A stretch of 64,000 bases of DNA from Cognatundibacterium griseum (GCF_014284195.1 NZ_JACOGC010000001.1:186001-250000), one strand, 5' to 3'; shown: positions 27,004 through 36,765, counted from the stretch's first letter. The notes: a model not told the origin generated them from the letters alone. Made by a program: numbers and translations.

Positions 27004-29184
27004 TTATGGCCGCGCCAGCAAGGCTTTTCTGCCGCGCAGGCGCTGCAGCAGGGTGCCGAGCAGATCCAGATCGAGCGCCAGTGCCGCGTGGCTGACCGGC
27101 TGTTCGCCAGACAACGTGCGCAGCGTGCGGCGGCTGACCAGATGCAGACGCTGTTGCTGCGCCGCTGTCAGCACGGTGCTGCCGTGGCTTCCGGCGACAG
27201 CCGCGATCGGCATATTCTTGCCCCAGAACTGTTGCTGCCATTGCTTCAGCGCGGGCAGGCAGGCCGGATTCCAGCGGTTGCAGGAATTATCCCTGTGTTC
27301 CTGATCCGCTGCGAAAAAACTGTCCGCCAGACCGATCAGCGGCGTCTGGCAACGGTCTTCCAGTGCGTTTGAAATCAGCGTCAGCAGTGAGCGGTGGTAA
27401 GTCCCGGAAAACGCATCCTGCTGCTCGCGCTGCGCATCCAGCACGTCGATATGCAGTTGCGCAGGGCGTAGCTGGCCGCGCCGTATCGCTTCGCCGAAAT
27501 ACCGGCTGGCATCCTCCGTATTACAGGCCGGCGCAAGCAGGGAACAGCTGGCCACCGGCATATCGCGCAGGCCGTTCAGCAGCTGACCGCACAGCAGGGC
27601 GCCTGCCGAGTGACCGATCAGATGCAGCTGCGGACGGTTTGCCGGTGATGCGGCATCTGACAGCGTTTGCAGCGCGCGGATCAGCACATGCAATGCGCGC
27701 GGCGGATCGTCCGCTGCCGTTGCCTGCTGCGCCTGATGCCGGCACTGTGTCCAGCTTGCTTTGAGTCCGGCGGCATCGGCCCCGGCTTCCAGACGGCGGT
27801 CCGATGCCGCCTGTTCCTGCGCTGACAGATGCGCTGCGGTACCAGTGCCGATACCGGCTCCAGCCCCGGTTCCGGTTCCGGCCATTTGCTGCAGGCGTTC
27901 CGGCAGCGTGTCCATGCCATTATTCCAGTTCAGAAAAACCGGGTAGATCTGATTGGCCAGAAACCACGGTGCGAGCGCTGCAATTTGCTGTGCCTGCTGC
28001 TCTTCGCCGGCCAGACCGCTCATGGCGTAGATCGCCAGTTGCAAACGCGAGCGCAATCCTTGCGTGCGATGCCAGTCTTGTGCCGCCTGCACCACGTGGG
28101 CAATGCTGTCGGCAGCGCTGGCGAACGCCACCAGTCGCTGGATTCCGCGGGTGCCGCTGTCCATGACCACGCTCAGGTTATAGGCCTGATCGGTGGTCAG
28201 CGGGCTTAAGGCATGCTGACCGCGCTGCATGGTGCGGGCAGCTGGTGTGTAGCGGTAGGCGGGCAATGCCGGCAATCCGGCGTCGATGGCGACGGCGGTG
28301 TGCGCCGCCGGTTGCCGGTTGCCGTCTGCCGGTGGTACGCCGGTTCGCGCCGGAACGCCGATGGCAACGGTCCAGGCATCGCTGCCATGACTCAGCCAGT
28401 CGTCGTAGTCCAGAACCGCAAAACCCTGCTGTCCCCAGTCCGTTCCCCAGGAATTCTGCACCACAAAACCGTCCTCTGTATAACCGGTCAGCGCAAACGC
28501 ATGACCGCCGGTATGCAGGCTGTGCGCGGGAATTCGCGGCAGCTGCGACAGTGTTGTGAATGACTGCTTCAGGTTGCGTACCTGGTTCCAGCCCGCATGG
28601 ATGGTGGCCGAGACATAGATCGCGCCGGTCTGGGCAATCGCCGCCTGCATTGCCGTGATATCGCTTTTTTCAATCCGGTAATACACGCCCAGCGTGTGTT
28701 GCAAGGCGTCTTCCGCCCAGCCCGCATGCGGTGCTTCAAAGGCGGGCACACTGCCGTCTTTTCTGACTGTGTAAGGCCATAAACTGCGGCGGCAGACGCC
28801 ATGCTTGTGCCAGCCTTTGAGCGCGCCGCGGCAGCTTGAGCCGCTGTAATCCTCGCCCGGCCATTCATCGTAAAACTGCGCCAGATGGTAAATCATGCGC
28901 GGGCTGACCTGGCGGTGCTCCGCGTCGCGCTGCCAGGTCAGATAATTGATGACTGCCGCCAGTCCAAAGCCGGTGCAGGCGCCATCGCTGCCCTGATCCA
29001 GCACCATGCCGGCTTTGACATAGGCGGCAAGCCGTCCGGCAAACCAGGCATCGTCCGGATACTGCGGCGGCAGATGCAGCACCGCCGGCGTGAACCCGCG
29101 GTCGCGGATATCGAGCCGGTCGGCACGGGCATCGAGCCGGACGGGAGTGCGGGCGGGTAAACGGAGGGATCTGGCAGCAGGCAT
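27004..29184 (-). CDS. Papain-like (C1) peptidase domain fused to an alpha/beta hydrolase-like domain
   Basis: 726 residues from the ATG at 29184, with GGAGAAG 5 bases upstream. The N-terminal half is a papain-type peptidase: Gln64 and catalytic Cys70 in LDQGSDGACTGFG, His228 in GGHAFALTGY and Asn244 in VQNSWGTDWG. No propeptide or signal peptide is apparent. The C-terminal part (about 330-726) has an alpha/beta hydrolase nucleophile elbow, HLIGHSAGALL, with Ser526, and a low-complexity Gly/Thr linker at about 437-450. Both active sites look intact. I do not recognise a named family for this pairing. Cytosolic location is inferred from the missing signal. It may lie downstream of the parvulin gene, but a terminator separates the two. 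Confidence 0.8.
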   Translation of the reverse strand: MPAARSLRLPARTPVRLDARADRLDIRDRGFTPAVLHLPPQYPDDAWFAGRLAAYVKAGMVLDQGSDGACTGFGLAAVINYLTWQRDAEHRQVSPRMIYHLAQFYDEWPGEDYSGSSCRGALKGWHKHGVCRRSLWPYTVRKDGSVPAFEAPHAGWAEDALQHTLGVYYRIEKSDITAMQAAIAQTGAIYVSATIHAGWNQVRNLKQSFTTLSQLPRIPAHSLHTGGHAFALTGYTEDGFVVQNSWGTDWGQQGFAVLDYDDWLSHGSDAWTVAIGVPARTGVPPADGNRQPAAHTAVAIDAGLPALPAYRYTPAARTMQRGQHALSPLTTDQAYNLSVVMDSGTRGIQRLVAFASAADSIAHVVQAAQDWHRTQGLRSRLQLAIYAMSGLAGEEQQAQQIAALAPWFLANQIYPVFLNWNNGMDTLPERLQQMAGTGTGAGAGIGTGTAAHLSAQEQAASDRRLEAGADAAGLKASWTQCRHQAQQATAADDPPRALHVLIRALQTLSDAASPANRPQLHLIGHSAGALLCGQLLNGLRDMPVASCSLLAPACNTEDASRYFGEAIRRGQLRPAQLHIDVLDAQREQQDAFSGTYHRSLLTLISNALEDRCQTPLIGLADSFFAADQEHRDNSCNRWNPACLPALKQWQQQFWGKNMPIAAVAGSHGSTVLTAAQQQRLHLVSRRTLRTLSGEQPVSHAALALDLDLLGTLLQRLRGRKALLARP

Positions 29185-29258
29185 CGGGCTTCTCCGGAAC
29201 AGACGGCGGCCAATCAGGATCGGGTAAGGGTAATCCGGGCCGCGGTCAGGTTGCACTT

Positions 29259-29297
29259 AAAAAAATGCCCCGTGCTGAAAAACAAAGCAACGGGGCA
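29259..29297 (-). terminator. Rho-independent terminator after the parvulin gene
   Basis: On the minus strand the 8-bp stem TGCCCCGT/ACGGGGCA (29266-29273 with 29290-29297) is followed by a run of seven T. Confidence 0.8.
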
Positions 29298-29346
29298 GTG
29301 ATGCATAGGCACGCGGGACACTGGTGTCTGCCGCGCCGCCGGATGC

Positions 29347-30282
29347 TTATTTCTTGGCAGCTTCTGCCGCAGCCGATGCCGGGGCAGGTGTCGCAGCAGC
29401 GGCGCTGGCAGGTGCTGCAGCAGGTGCCGGTGTGATCTCGATCTTCGCTTTCGCTTTCAGATCATCCAGCAGTTTTTTCAGATTCTGCTGCTGCAACTGC
29501 TGGCTCAGACCCGGCTTCACATCTTCAAGCGCAGGCACGGTGACCGGACGGCTGTCTTCCAGCAGGATGACGTGATAACCGAACTGGGATTTGACAGGCT
29601 CCAGCGTGAATTTACCTTTTTCCAGCTTGGCAACGGCATCGCCAAATTCCGGCACCATGCTGTGCGGATTGAACCAGCCCAGCTCGCCGCCTTTGTCTTT
29701 CGAGCCAGGGTCCTTGGATTTGACTTTGGCCAGCGCATCGAAAGATTTGATGTCTTTCTTGATTTTTTCGATGATGTCTTTGGCTTCGGCTTCAGTGGCT
29801 ACCAGGATGTGGCGTGCCTTGAATTCATTGCCGCCGGCGGAGGTCTTGAATTTTTCGTATTCCGCTTTCAGCGCGTCGTCGCTGACAGTCGCGGTCTTCA
29901 TGTAGTCCTTGACATAGGAATTCGCCAGAATCGACAGGCGCGCCATTTCGAGCTGTTCCTTGATTTCCGGTGCCTTGTCCAGACCTTTATTGGCGGCTTC
30001 CTGTGCGACCACGATCTGCATGGCCAGATTGTCGATCACCATCTTGCGGGTTTCCGGCGTGTCCGGCATGCCTTGCGCTGCCTGCTGCTGCATGATCTGG
30101 TCGAGCTGCTTCTTGCTGATCGGCGTGCCGTTGACGGTTGCTGCAACCGCTTCCTTGCTGTCGCTGGCGGCAACGGAAGCGCTGGAGGCGCTGGCAGATG
30201 CGGCCTGGTTTTTATCGTTGCAGCCGGAGAGTGCAAGCAGCGCAATCGCGCTGCCCAGAATGACACGGGATTTGATCGACAT
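29347..30282 (-). CDS. Lipoprotein peptidyl-prolyl cis-trans isomerase (parvulin, PpiC/SurA-like)
   Basis: 311 residues from ATG 30282, with AAGGAAA upstream. A lipoprotein signal with lipobox LSGC anchors the protein in a membrane, facing the periplasm. An Ala/Ser-rich spacer is followed by a helical SurA-N-like region (about 50-150) and one parvulin domain (about 155-255), with the typical ARHILVATEAEAK, GGELGWF and SQFGYHVILLEDSRP segments. The C-terminal 30 residues are low-complexity Ala/Pro. It should catalyse prolyl isomerisation during folding of exported proteins, resembling EpsD- or PrsA-type lipoprotein foldases. It is a single gene with its own terminator. Confidence 0.9.
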   Translation of the reverse strand: MSIKSRVILGSAIALLALSGCNDKNQAASASASSASVAASDSKEAVAATVNGTPISKKQLDQIMQQQAAQGMPDTPETRKMVIDNLAMQIVVAQEAANKGLDKAPEIKEQLEMARLSILANSYVKDYMKTATVSDDALKAEYEKFKTSAGGNEFKARHILVATEAEAKDIIEKIKKDIKSFDALAKVKSKDPGSKDKGGELGWFNPHSMVPEFGDAVAKLEKGKFTLEPVKSQFGYHVILLEDSRPVTVPALEDVKPGLSQQLQQQNLKKLLDDLKAKAKIEITPAPAAAPASAAAATPAPASAAAEAAKK

Positions 30283-30587
30283 GAATTTTTCCTTCAGGTT
30301 GTACTGCTTTGCAGCGTAAATAAGGTGATTTGTCCCGGACCGGCCATCGTCACCGGCATCCGGTTGCATACCGGTTGCGGCCGGCAGACAAAATAAAAAT
30401 GACGCTGAATTCTACCCGTATCACTGCCGGCTTGCCAGATTTTCACTTTTCGTTACTTTTCAGTCAGCACAGATGCCCGGTGCGGCATCGGCCCGCGATG
30501 GATTGTTCTACAATGCCGCTATACGCTGCACCGCCTGCAGCAAGCGGAAAGCTGCGCTGCCGGTGCCAGCGGAACAGGGATCAGCGC

Positions 30588-30632
30588 CAATATCAGAAAC
30601 AGATCAGGAACAGATCAAAAACAGATCAGAAA
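30588..30632 (+). repeat. 11-bp tandem repeats upstream of the gene at 30645
   Basis: Three clean copies of CAGATCARRAA stand at 30600-30610, 30611-30621 and 30622-30632, with a diverged fourth (TATCAGAAA) at 30591-30599. The array ends 12 bases before the ATG at 30645. The period is close to one DNA helical turn. The rest of the 362-bp gap 30283-30644 shows nothing else recognisable. Confidence 0.7.
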
Positions 30633-30644
30633 CGGGGTTTGACG

Positions 30645-31205
30645 ATGGACGATCACGATACGCTGCCAGCCAGTCTGGCCGGGATGTTGCCGGTCGGCAT
30701 GATCAGCGCGGGCGGCACGGCAGCAGCGGCCATGGCGCAGGTCGCGCAACGCAAGCGCGGCGTGCCGGGCTGGGAGGCGTTTCACTACGAGCGCCTGGCG
30801 AGCGGGGAATATGAAGTGACCGGCGGGCTGGCGGTGAATATCGGCGGCGTGAAAAAATTTCAGGGCGCGCACGATGTCATTTTCGTCAGCGAAGAAGAAA
30901 TTCTGGCTGAAATGCGCGCCGCGCTGGAGCCGGTGATGGCCAGACCGGCGCCGCCGCCGGGCTTGTTGCAAACCGTTGCCACGCAGACCGTGTCGCCGCT
31001 GGCAGCCACCCTGCTGGAACAGAATCTGCTCGCCGCCGACATCGGCAGTCAGCGCGGTGCATACCATGCGCCTTACCTGAAAGTGGTGCTCAGCCTGCCG
31101 GAAGACGAGGCGGGCCGCCAGCGCGTGCTGCAGGCTTTTCACCTGCAGGCCAATCTGTTCGGCGCCCGGGTGCAGGCCTGTGCTTTGCAGGATAAACCTG
31201 ACTAA
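30645..31205 (+). CDS. Conserved-looking protein of unknown function
   Basis: 186 residues, starting MDDHDTLPASLAGMLPVGM. An Ala/Gly-rich hydrophobic N-terminal stretch (about 10-40) is followed by a compact region with GWEAFHYERLASGEYEVTG and FQGAHDVIFVSEEEILAEM. A C-terminal part (about 130-185) ends in LSLPEDEAGRQRVLQAFHL. I do not recognise a domain. The frame is open 105 codons further upstream, but that extension runs through the 11-bp tandem repeats and is low in protein-like character; ATG 30645 is chosen on that basis, although its ribosome site (GGGG) is weak. The gene stands alone, 240 bp ahead of the glutamate dehydrogenase gene. Confidence 0.6.
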   Translation: MDDHDTLPASLAGMLPVGMISAGGTAAAAMAQVAQRKRGVPGWEAFHYERLASGEYEVTGGLAVNIGGVKKFQGAHDVIFVSEEEILAEMRAALEPVMARPAPPPGLLQTVATQTVSPLAATLLEQNLLAADIGSQRGAYHAPYLKVVLSLPEDEAGRQRVLQAFHLQANLFGARVQACALQDKPD

Positions 31206-31444
31206 AGCCAGCGGACGCTTCATCGCCACAATTCGCGGGTACAGTCCGCACACTTCCCATCATGCAGTGCAGCAAGCCGCCAGCGACTTGCGCCAGCGCA
31301 AATGCGTGGCATTTTCCGCTCTGCGCCCCGTCCTGCGCAATGCAAAGGCATTTGTGAGCGTACCGATATTGGAGGATACTGGCGCCTGATGCTGCAATGA
31401 TCTTGCCATTCTTTTTTCGTCTCTGCCCATCCTTAGGAGAACGT

Positions 31445-34400
31445 ATGTCCACATCGCATTTCGCAGAGCTGCTGGCTTATGCGCAAACCCACGCCGGTCC
31501 TGCCACCGTGCGCCAGGGGCCATTCATCAGTGTGTATTTTGAAAATACCGATCCCGACGAAATCATTGCCCGCGGCCCGGCCACGCTGTTTGCCCAGGCC
31601 AATGCGCACTGGCGTCTGCTGGAGCGTCCGCGCACGGAACGTGCGCCGGTTATCCGGGTCTTTAATCCGACTCTGGCGGAAGACGGTTTTGTCAGCGAGC
31701 ACACGGTGGTGCAGATCGTGAACGACAACATGCCTTTTCTGGTCGATTCGGTCACGATGGCGATCAACCGCAGCGGCCGCACCGCGCACTGGATTGTGCA
31801 TCCGCTGATGCATGTGCAGCGCGACGCGCAGGGCGGTGTCAGCGCAGTTGCCAGCGTCGCGGCAGATCTGGCGGCGGACCGCGATACGCCGGTCGAATCG
31901 CTGATCATGGTCGAATGCGACCGCATCGTCAGCGCGGCAGATCAGCAATTGCTGGCGCAGGAATTGCAGCAGGTGCTGGCCGATGTGCGCAGTGCCGTCG
32001 ATGACTGGCGGGCGATGCTGGAGAGGGTGCGCGCCGCCAGCGACAGTTGCGAGCGTTATGCCGTCGTGGACAATGCGGACGAGGGCGTGGCGTTTTTACG
32101 CTGGCTGGAAGACCGCCATTTCACCTTTCTCGGCGCGCGCGATTATGCCCTGCAGCGCGACGGCGACCAGCTGACGCTGGTGGCGATACCGGAATCCGGG
32201 CTGGGAATTTTGCGCGGCAAAGTGCAGACCAGCCTGGCGCAGCTGCCGCCGGAAGTGGTCGCCATCATGGATTCGCAGGAAACCGTGCTGGTCACCAAGG
32301 CCATGACGCGCGCCACGATTCATCGTCCTGCATGGCTCGATTATGTGGCGATCAAACGCTATGACGAACAGGGTAAGGTCATCGGTGAATCGCGCTTCCT
32401 CGGGTTGTACACGTCCACCGCGTATTCGGTGCCGGTCAGCGACATTCCGCGTGTGCGGCAGCGGGTTGCCGCCGTGATGCAAAGTGCCGGTGTCGTGCCG
32501 GAAAGCCATGCCGCCAAGGCACTGCAGGCGATCCTGGACGATTATCCGCGCGATGAATTGTTCCAGATCGACACCGCCACCCTGACCGAACACGCGCTTG
32601 GCATCCTGCGTTTGCAGGAACGGCAGCGTACCCGGCTGTTCCTGCGGCGCGATCCGTTTGGCCGCTTTACCTCGGCGCAGGTATTTGTGCCGCGCGACCG
32701 CTACAACACCGAGCTGCGTGTCAAGATCAGCAATGAGCTGATGATTGCGCTCAATGGTCAGTCGATCGAATTCACCCCCATGCTGACCGACAGTCCGCTG
32801 GCCCGGATTCACTATCAGATCCGCGCCAGAGACCGGGCGCCGCAGAGCGTCAATCTTGGTGCGCTCGAAGCGCGCATTGCCCGGCTGGCGCAGCGCTGGG
32901 AAGACGACTGCACCGCCGAACTGCTGCGCACCCACGGCGAAGGCAATGGCCTGACGCTGGCGCACCGTTTTGCCAATGCGTATCCGACAGCTTACCGCGA
33001 GGATTTTTCGGCGCTGGTCGGTGCCGAAGACGCCGAAATGCTGGCCAGCCTGAGCCCGGCGCAGCCGATGGTGGTCAAGCTGTATCGTCCGCTGGATGCC
33101 GAATCCGGCCTGCTGCGCTTTAAGATTTACAACACCAGCAAAGTCGCTTTGTCGGATTCCCTGCCCGTGCTGGAACACATGGGCGCGCGCGTGCTGGATG
33201 AGCATCCTTACCAGATCGTGAACGGCGAGGCGCATCTGTGGATTCATGACCTCGGGCTGCAACTGCCGCCGGACACCGACCTGGCAGTGATCAAAACCCG
33301 TTTTGAAACCCTGTTTTCGCAGGCATGGAAAGGCGAAGTCGAAAGCGACGACCTGAACCGGCTGGTGCTGGTCACGACCCTCGACGCCCGTTCGATAGCC
33401 GTGCTGCGCGCCTGCTCCCGCTATTTCAAACAGCTTGGTTTTGCCTACAGCCAGAGTTATATCGAAGCTGCGCTGAACAAAAACGCCGCTATCACGCAGT
33501 TGATCGCCGAGTATTTCGGCGCCCGTTTCAAGCCGGATTTTGCCGGTGACCGCGCCAGCGCGCAGCAGCAGCTGGGCAGCCGGATCGAGGCCGAACTGGC
33601 ACAGGTGGCGAGTCTGGATGAAGACCGGATTCTGCGTCAGTTCTTTGCCACCGTGCAGGCGACGCTGCGCACCAATCTGTGGCAGACCACGGCAGATGGC
33701 AGCTTCAAATCTTATATGAGTTTCAAGCTCAATCCGCGCGAAGTGCCCGGCGTGCCGGAACCCAAGCCGCTGTTTGAAATCTGGGTTTATTCTCCGCGTG
33801 TCGAAGGTGTGCATCTGCGCGGCGGCAAGGTCGCGCGCGGCGGTCTGCGCTGGTCGGACCGGCGCGAAGATTTCCGCACTGAGATACTGGGTCTGGTCAA
33901 AGCGCAGCAGGTCAAGAATACCGTCATCGTGCCGGTCGGCTCGAAGGGCGGTTTCGTACTGAAAAATGCCCCGCCGGCCACCGAGCGCGAGGCGTATCAG
34001 GCAGAAGGTGTGGCCTGCTACAAAATCTTCCTGTCCGGTCTGCTCGATATCACCGACAACATCGTGAAAGGTGCGGTGGTGCCGCCGGCGCAGGTGGTGC
34101 GGCATGATCCGGATGATCCGTATCTGGTAGTCGCCGCCGACAAAGGCACCGCGACTTTCTCCGATATCGCCAACGGTGTGTCGGCCGACTATGGTTTCTG
34201 GCTGGGCGACGCGTTTGCATCCGGCGGCTCGGTCGGCTATGACCATAAGAAAATGGGCATCACCGCACGCGGTGCCTGGGAATCGGTGAAGCGCCATTTC
34301 CGTTCCATGGGCATCAATACCCAGACCACGCCGTTCACTGTGGCCGGCATCGGCGATATGTCAGGTGACGTATTTGGCAACGGCATGCTGTTATCGGAAC

Positions 34401-36202
34401 AGATCAAGCTGGTTGCAGCTTTCGATCATCGTCATATTTTCATCGATCCGTCGCCGGATGTTGCCGCGTCGTTCAAAGAGCGCCAGCGCCTGTTCAATTT
34501 GCCGCGCTCCAGCTGGGATGATTACGACAAGAGCCTGATTTCGGCTGGCGGCGGCGTGTATCCGCGCAGCGCCAAATCGATCCGGCTGAGTGCCGAAGCG
34601 CGCGCCGTGCTCGGTATTGATACCGAAGAGCTGGCGCCGGTGGAATTGCTGCGCGCAGTGCTGCAGGCGCCGGTCGATCTGCTCTACAACGGTGGTATCG
34701 GCACCTATGTCAAGGCCACGTTTGAAACCCATGCGCAGGTCGGCGACAAGGCGGGCGATGCATTCCGCGTGAATGGCAGCGAGCTGCGCTGCAAGGTGCT
34801 GGCCGAAGGCGGCAATCTCGGTTGCACCCAGAACGGCCGCATCGAATTTGCGCAAAAAGGCGGCCGCATTTATACCGATGCGATTGATAATTCCGCCGGT
34901 GTGGATTGCTCCGACCACGAGGTGAATATCAAGATCCTGCTCGGCGCGATCGTGGAAGCCGGCGACCTGACGCTCAAGCAGCGCAACGATCTGCTGGCAT
35001 CGATGACGGATGAAGTCGGCCATCTGGTGCTGACCGACAATTACTACCAGACGCAGGCGCTCGACATCGCCGCGCATCGCCCCTTGTATGTGCTGGATGG
35101 TCAGCAGCGGCTGATGCAGACGCTGGAAAAACAGGGCAGGCTGAACCGTGCGATTGAATACCTGCCCAACGATGAGGAAATTTTCCACCGCAAGGCGCGC
35201 CGCCAGGGGCTGACCGCGCCGGAAGGCGCCGTGGTGCTGGCCTATGCCAAGATGTCGGTGTTTGATGAACTGGTCGCTTCTAATCTGCCGGATGACCCGT
35301 TCTTCAGCCGCGCGCTGAAAGCGTATTTCCCGCAGGTGCTGTCAGAACGCTTCGCCGCCGAAATTGCCGCGCATCCGCTGAAACGCGAAATCATTGCGAC
35401 TTACATCACCAATACCGTGGTGAACCGCGCCGGTGCCACCTTCGTCAACTTCATCGCTGCCGAATCCGGCGCCAGCGCAGCCGATGTGATCCGCGCATTC
35501 ACGCTGGCACGGGAGATTTTTGATCTCGAACCTTTGTGGGATCAGATCGACGTGCTCGATTACAAGGTCGAGGCCCAGCTCCAGCTCGATCAGTTGTCGA
35601 AACTGATTGCAATCACCCAGCGCGCTTCACGCTGGATGCTGCGCATCCGTTCCCAGAGCAGCGATCTGCCGACGCTGATCCAGCGCTACCAGCCTGCAGC
35701 CCGTGAATTGCGCTGGCAGCTCGACAACTGGCTGCCCGTCAGCGCACACGCCGCCTGGCAGCAGGAAGCACAGGCATTGGTGCAGGCCGGTGTCGAATCC
35801 ACCCTGGCGCAAAATCTGACGGCGCTGGAATACATCTTCCCGGCGCTCGATCTGCTGGATTTGTCGGTGCATACCGGTAACGATATCGAGACCGTGGCGA
35901 GAGCGTATTTCGGGGTCGATGCCGAACTCGGTCTGTCCGGCTGGCGTGCGCAGATCAACCGGCTGCCGACGGATACCCTGTGGCAGACTCAGGCACGCGG
36001 CAGCGCGCGCGATGATGTGTATTCGATCGCCAGCCAGATCACACGTGGCCTGCTGTCACGCGAGGAAGCGTTGCCAGTCTGGCGCGAACGGCATGCCGCC
36101 GCGATTGAACGCCTGACACTGCTGCTGACCACCATCAGCGCCCAGAGCCCTGATCTGGCGCCGGTGTCGGTGGCGTTGCGCGAATTGCGGCATCTGGCGT
36201 GA
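31445..36202 (+). CDS. NAD-specific glutamate dehydrogenase, large (GDH-180) class
   Basis: 1585 residues, the typical size of the large tetrameric NAD-GDH found in proteobacteria and actinobacteria. It oxidises glutamate to 2-oxoglutarate and ammonium and usually serves glutamate or arginine catabolism. The long N-terminal regulatory region (about 1-700) contains ACT-like segments. The catalytic domain (about 750-1250) shows RGGLRWSDRREDFRTEILGLVKAQQVKN and PVGSKGGF. The NAD-binding part has GIGDMSGDVFGNGML and NGGIGTYVKA. ATG 31445 follows AGGAGA and is preferred over the longer frame from 31397. A hairpin overlapping the end of the next gene may end the transcript (TCATGCCCCG at 36211-36220 with CGGGGCATGA at 36227-36236). 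Confidence 0.95.
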   Translation: MSTSHFAELLAYAQTHAGPATVRQGPFISVYFENTDPDEIIARGPATLFAQANAHWRLLERPRTERAPVIRVFNPTLAEDGFVSEHTVVQIVNDNMPFLVDSVTMAINRSGRTAHWIVHPLMHVQRDAQGGVSAVASVAADLAADRDTPVESLIMVECDRIVSAADQQLLAQELQQVLADVRSAVDDWRAMLERVRAASDSCERYAVVDNADEGVAFLRWLEDRHFTFLGARDYALQRDGDQLTLVAIPESGLGILRGKVQTSLAQLPPEVVAIMDSQETVLVTKAMTRATIHRPAWLDYVAIKRYDEQGKVIGESRFLGLYTSTAYSVPVSDIPRVRQRVAAVMQSAGVVPESHAAKALQAILDDYPRDELFQIDTATLTEHALGILRLQERQRTRLFLRRDPFGRFTSAQVFVPRDRYNTELRVKISNELMIALNGQSIEFTPMLTDSPLARIHYQIRARDRAPQSVNLGALEARIARLAQRWEDDCTAELLRTHGEGNGLTLAHRFANAYPTAYREDFSALVGAEDAEMLASLSPAQPMVVKLYRPLDAESGLLRFKIYNTSKVALSDSLPVLEHMGARVLDEHPYQIVNGEAHLWIHDLGLQLPPDTDLAVIKTRFETLFSQAWKGEVESDDLNRLVLVTTLDARSIAVLRACSRYFKQLGFAYSQSYIEAALNKNAAITQLIAEYFGARFKPDFAGDRASAQQQLGSRIEAELAQVASLDEDRILRQFFATVQATLRTNLWQTTADGSFKSYMSFKLNPREVPGVPEPKPLFEIWVYSPRVEGVHLRGGKVARGGLRWSDRREDFRTEILGLVKAQQVKNTVIVPVGSKGGFVLKNAPPATEREAYQAEGVACYKIFLSGLLDITDNIVKGAVVPPAQVVRHDPDDPYLVVAADKGTATFSDIANGVSADYGFWLGDAFASGGSVGYDHKKMGITARGAWESVKRHFRSMGINTQTTPFTVAGIGDMSGDVFGNGMLLSEQIKLVAAFDHRHIFIDPSPDVAASFKERQRLFNLPRSSWDDYDKSLISAGGGVYPRSAKSIRLSAEARAVLGIDTEELAPVELLRAVLQAPVDLLYNGGIGTYVKATFETHAQVGDKAGDAFRVNGSELRCKVLAEGGNLGCTQNGRIEFAQKGGRIYTDAIDNSAGVDCSDHEVNIKILLGAIVEAGDLTLKQRNDLLASMTDEVGHLVLTDNYYQTQALDIAAHRPLYVLDGQQRLMQTLEKQGRLNRAIEYLPNDEEIFHRKARRQGLTAPEGAVVLAYAKMSVFDELVASNLPDDPFFSRALKAYFPQVLSERFAAEIAAHPLKREIIATYITNTVVNRAGATFVNFIAAESGASAADVIRAFTLAREIFDLEPLWDQIDVLDYKVEAQLQLDQLSKLIAITQRASRWMLRIRSQSSDLPTLIQRYQPAARELRWQLDNWLPVSAHAAWQQEAQALVQAGVESTLAQNLTALEYIFPALDLLDLSVHTGNDIETVARAYFGVDAELGLSGWRAQINRLPTDTLWQTQARGSARDDVYSIASQITRGLLSREEALPVWRERHAAAIERLTLLLTTISAQSPDLAPVSVALRELRHLA

Positions 36203-36210
36203 ACTCCCGC

Positions 36211-36735
36211 TCATGCCCCGCTGGCACGGGGCATGACGGGCAGGCTGGCTGATTCGTTCTGCGGCAATGTCAGTTCAAAAGCGTAACTGGCTCTTTGTCG
36301 CAGAAAACCGCGATTTTCGTAAAAACGGTGCGCCGGTTCACGCTGCACACCGGAACGTAGCCGTACCCGTTCGTAACGCCGGTCCTGCGCCCAGCTGAGC
36401 GCCTGTTCGAGCAGTCTGGTGCCGATACCCCGGCGATGACAGTCGCTGTGCACCACCAGCGTCGCGATTTCGGCGTAACCATTGCTGGCGATCAGCCTGA
36501 CTCCGTGTATCTGGCACAGCCCGGCGATTTTTTCCTCCTGCTCGGCGACAAAGACCGCATTGTCCGGCCAGGCCAGCAGCGCCTGCAGGCGTGCCACGAT
36601 GTCCGCCTCCGTTGACGGATAACCCAGATGCGGCATCAGTGCTGCCACCCCGGCACTGTCGGCAGCGTTCATTGCCCGTACCCTGAGGGCAGACGCTGGC
36701 GGGCCAGCGAGATCAGGATCATTGAAGAAGGTCAT
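36211..36735 (-). CDS. GNAT family N-acetyltransferase
   Basis: 174 residues. The acetyl-CoA binding motif A is HRRGIGTRLLEQAL, following the beta-strand TLVVHSDC, and motif B includes REPAHRFYENRGFLRQ. A single GNAT domain fills about residues 16-160. The substrate cannot be inferred. Its last codons and stop overlap a 10-bp perfect hairpin (36211-36236) that also lies 8 bases after the stop of the convergent glutamate dehydrogenase gene, so the two genes share a compact 3' junction. No strong ribosome site precedes the ATG at 36735. Confidence 0.88.
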   Translation of the reverse strand: MTFFNDPDLAGPPASALRVRAMNAADSAGVAALMPHLGYPSTEADIVARLQALLAWPDNAVFVAEQEEKIAGLCQIHGVRLIASNGYAEIATLVVHSDCHRRGIGTRLLEQALSWAQDRRYERVRLRSGVQREPAHRFYENRGFLRQRASYAFELTLPQNESASLPVMPRASGA

Positions 36736-36765
36736 GTCTTTTTTTGCAAAATGTATCTGTTCATC

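Noticed and set aside
30591-30632. Possible CRISPR array
   Set aside because: Repeats are 11 bp with no spacers; a simple tandem repeat.
31180-31389. 70-codon frame overlapping the end of the unknown protein gene at 30645-31205
   Set aside because: Overlaps the upstream gene, no ribosome site, no protein-like features.
32096-34297. 733-codon open frame antisense to the glutamate dehydrogenase gene
   Set aside because: Mirror of a GC-rich coding sequence; no start context, no domain, and the sense gene is certain.
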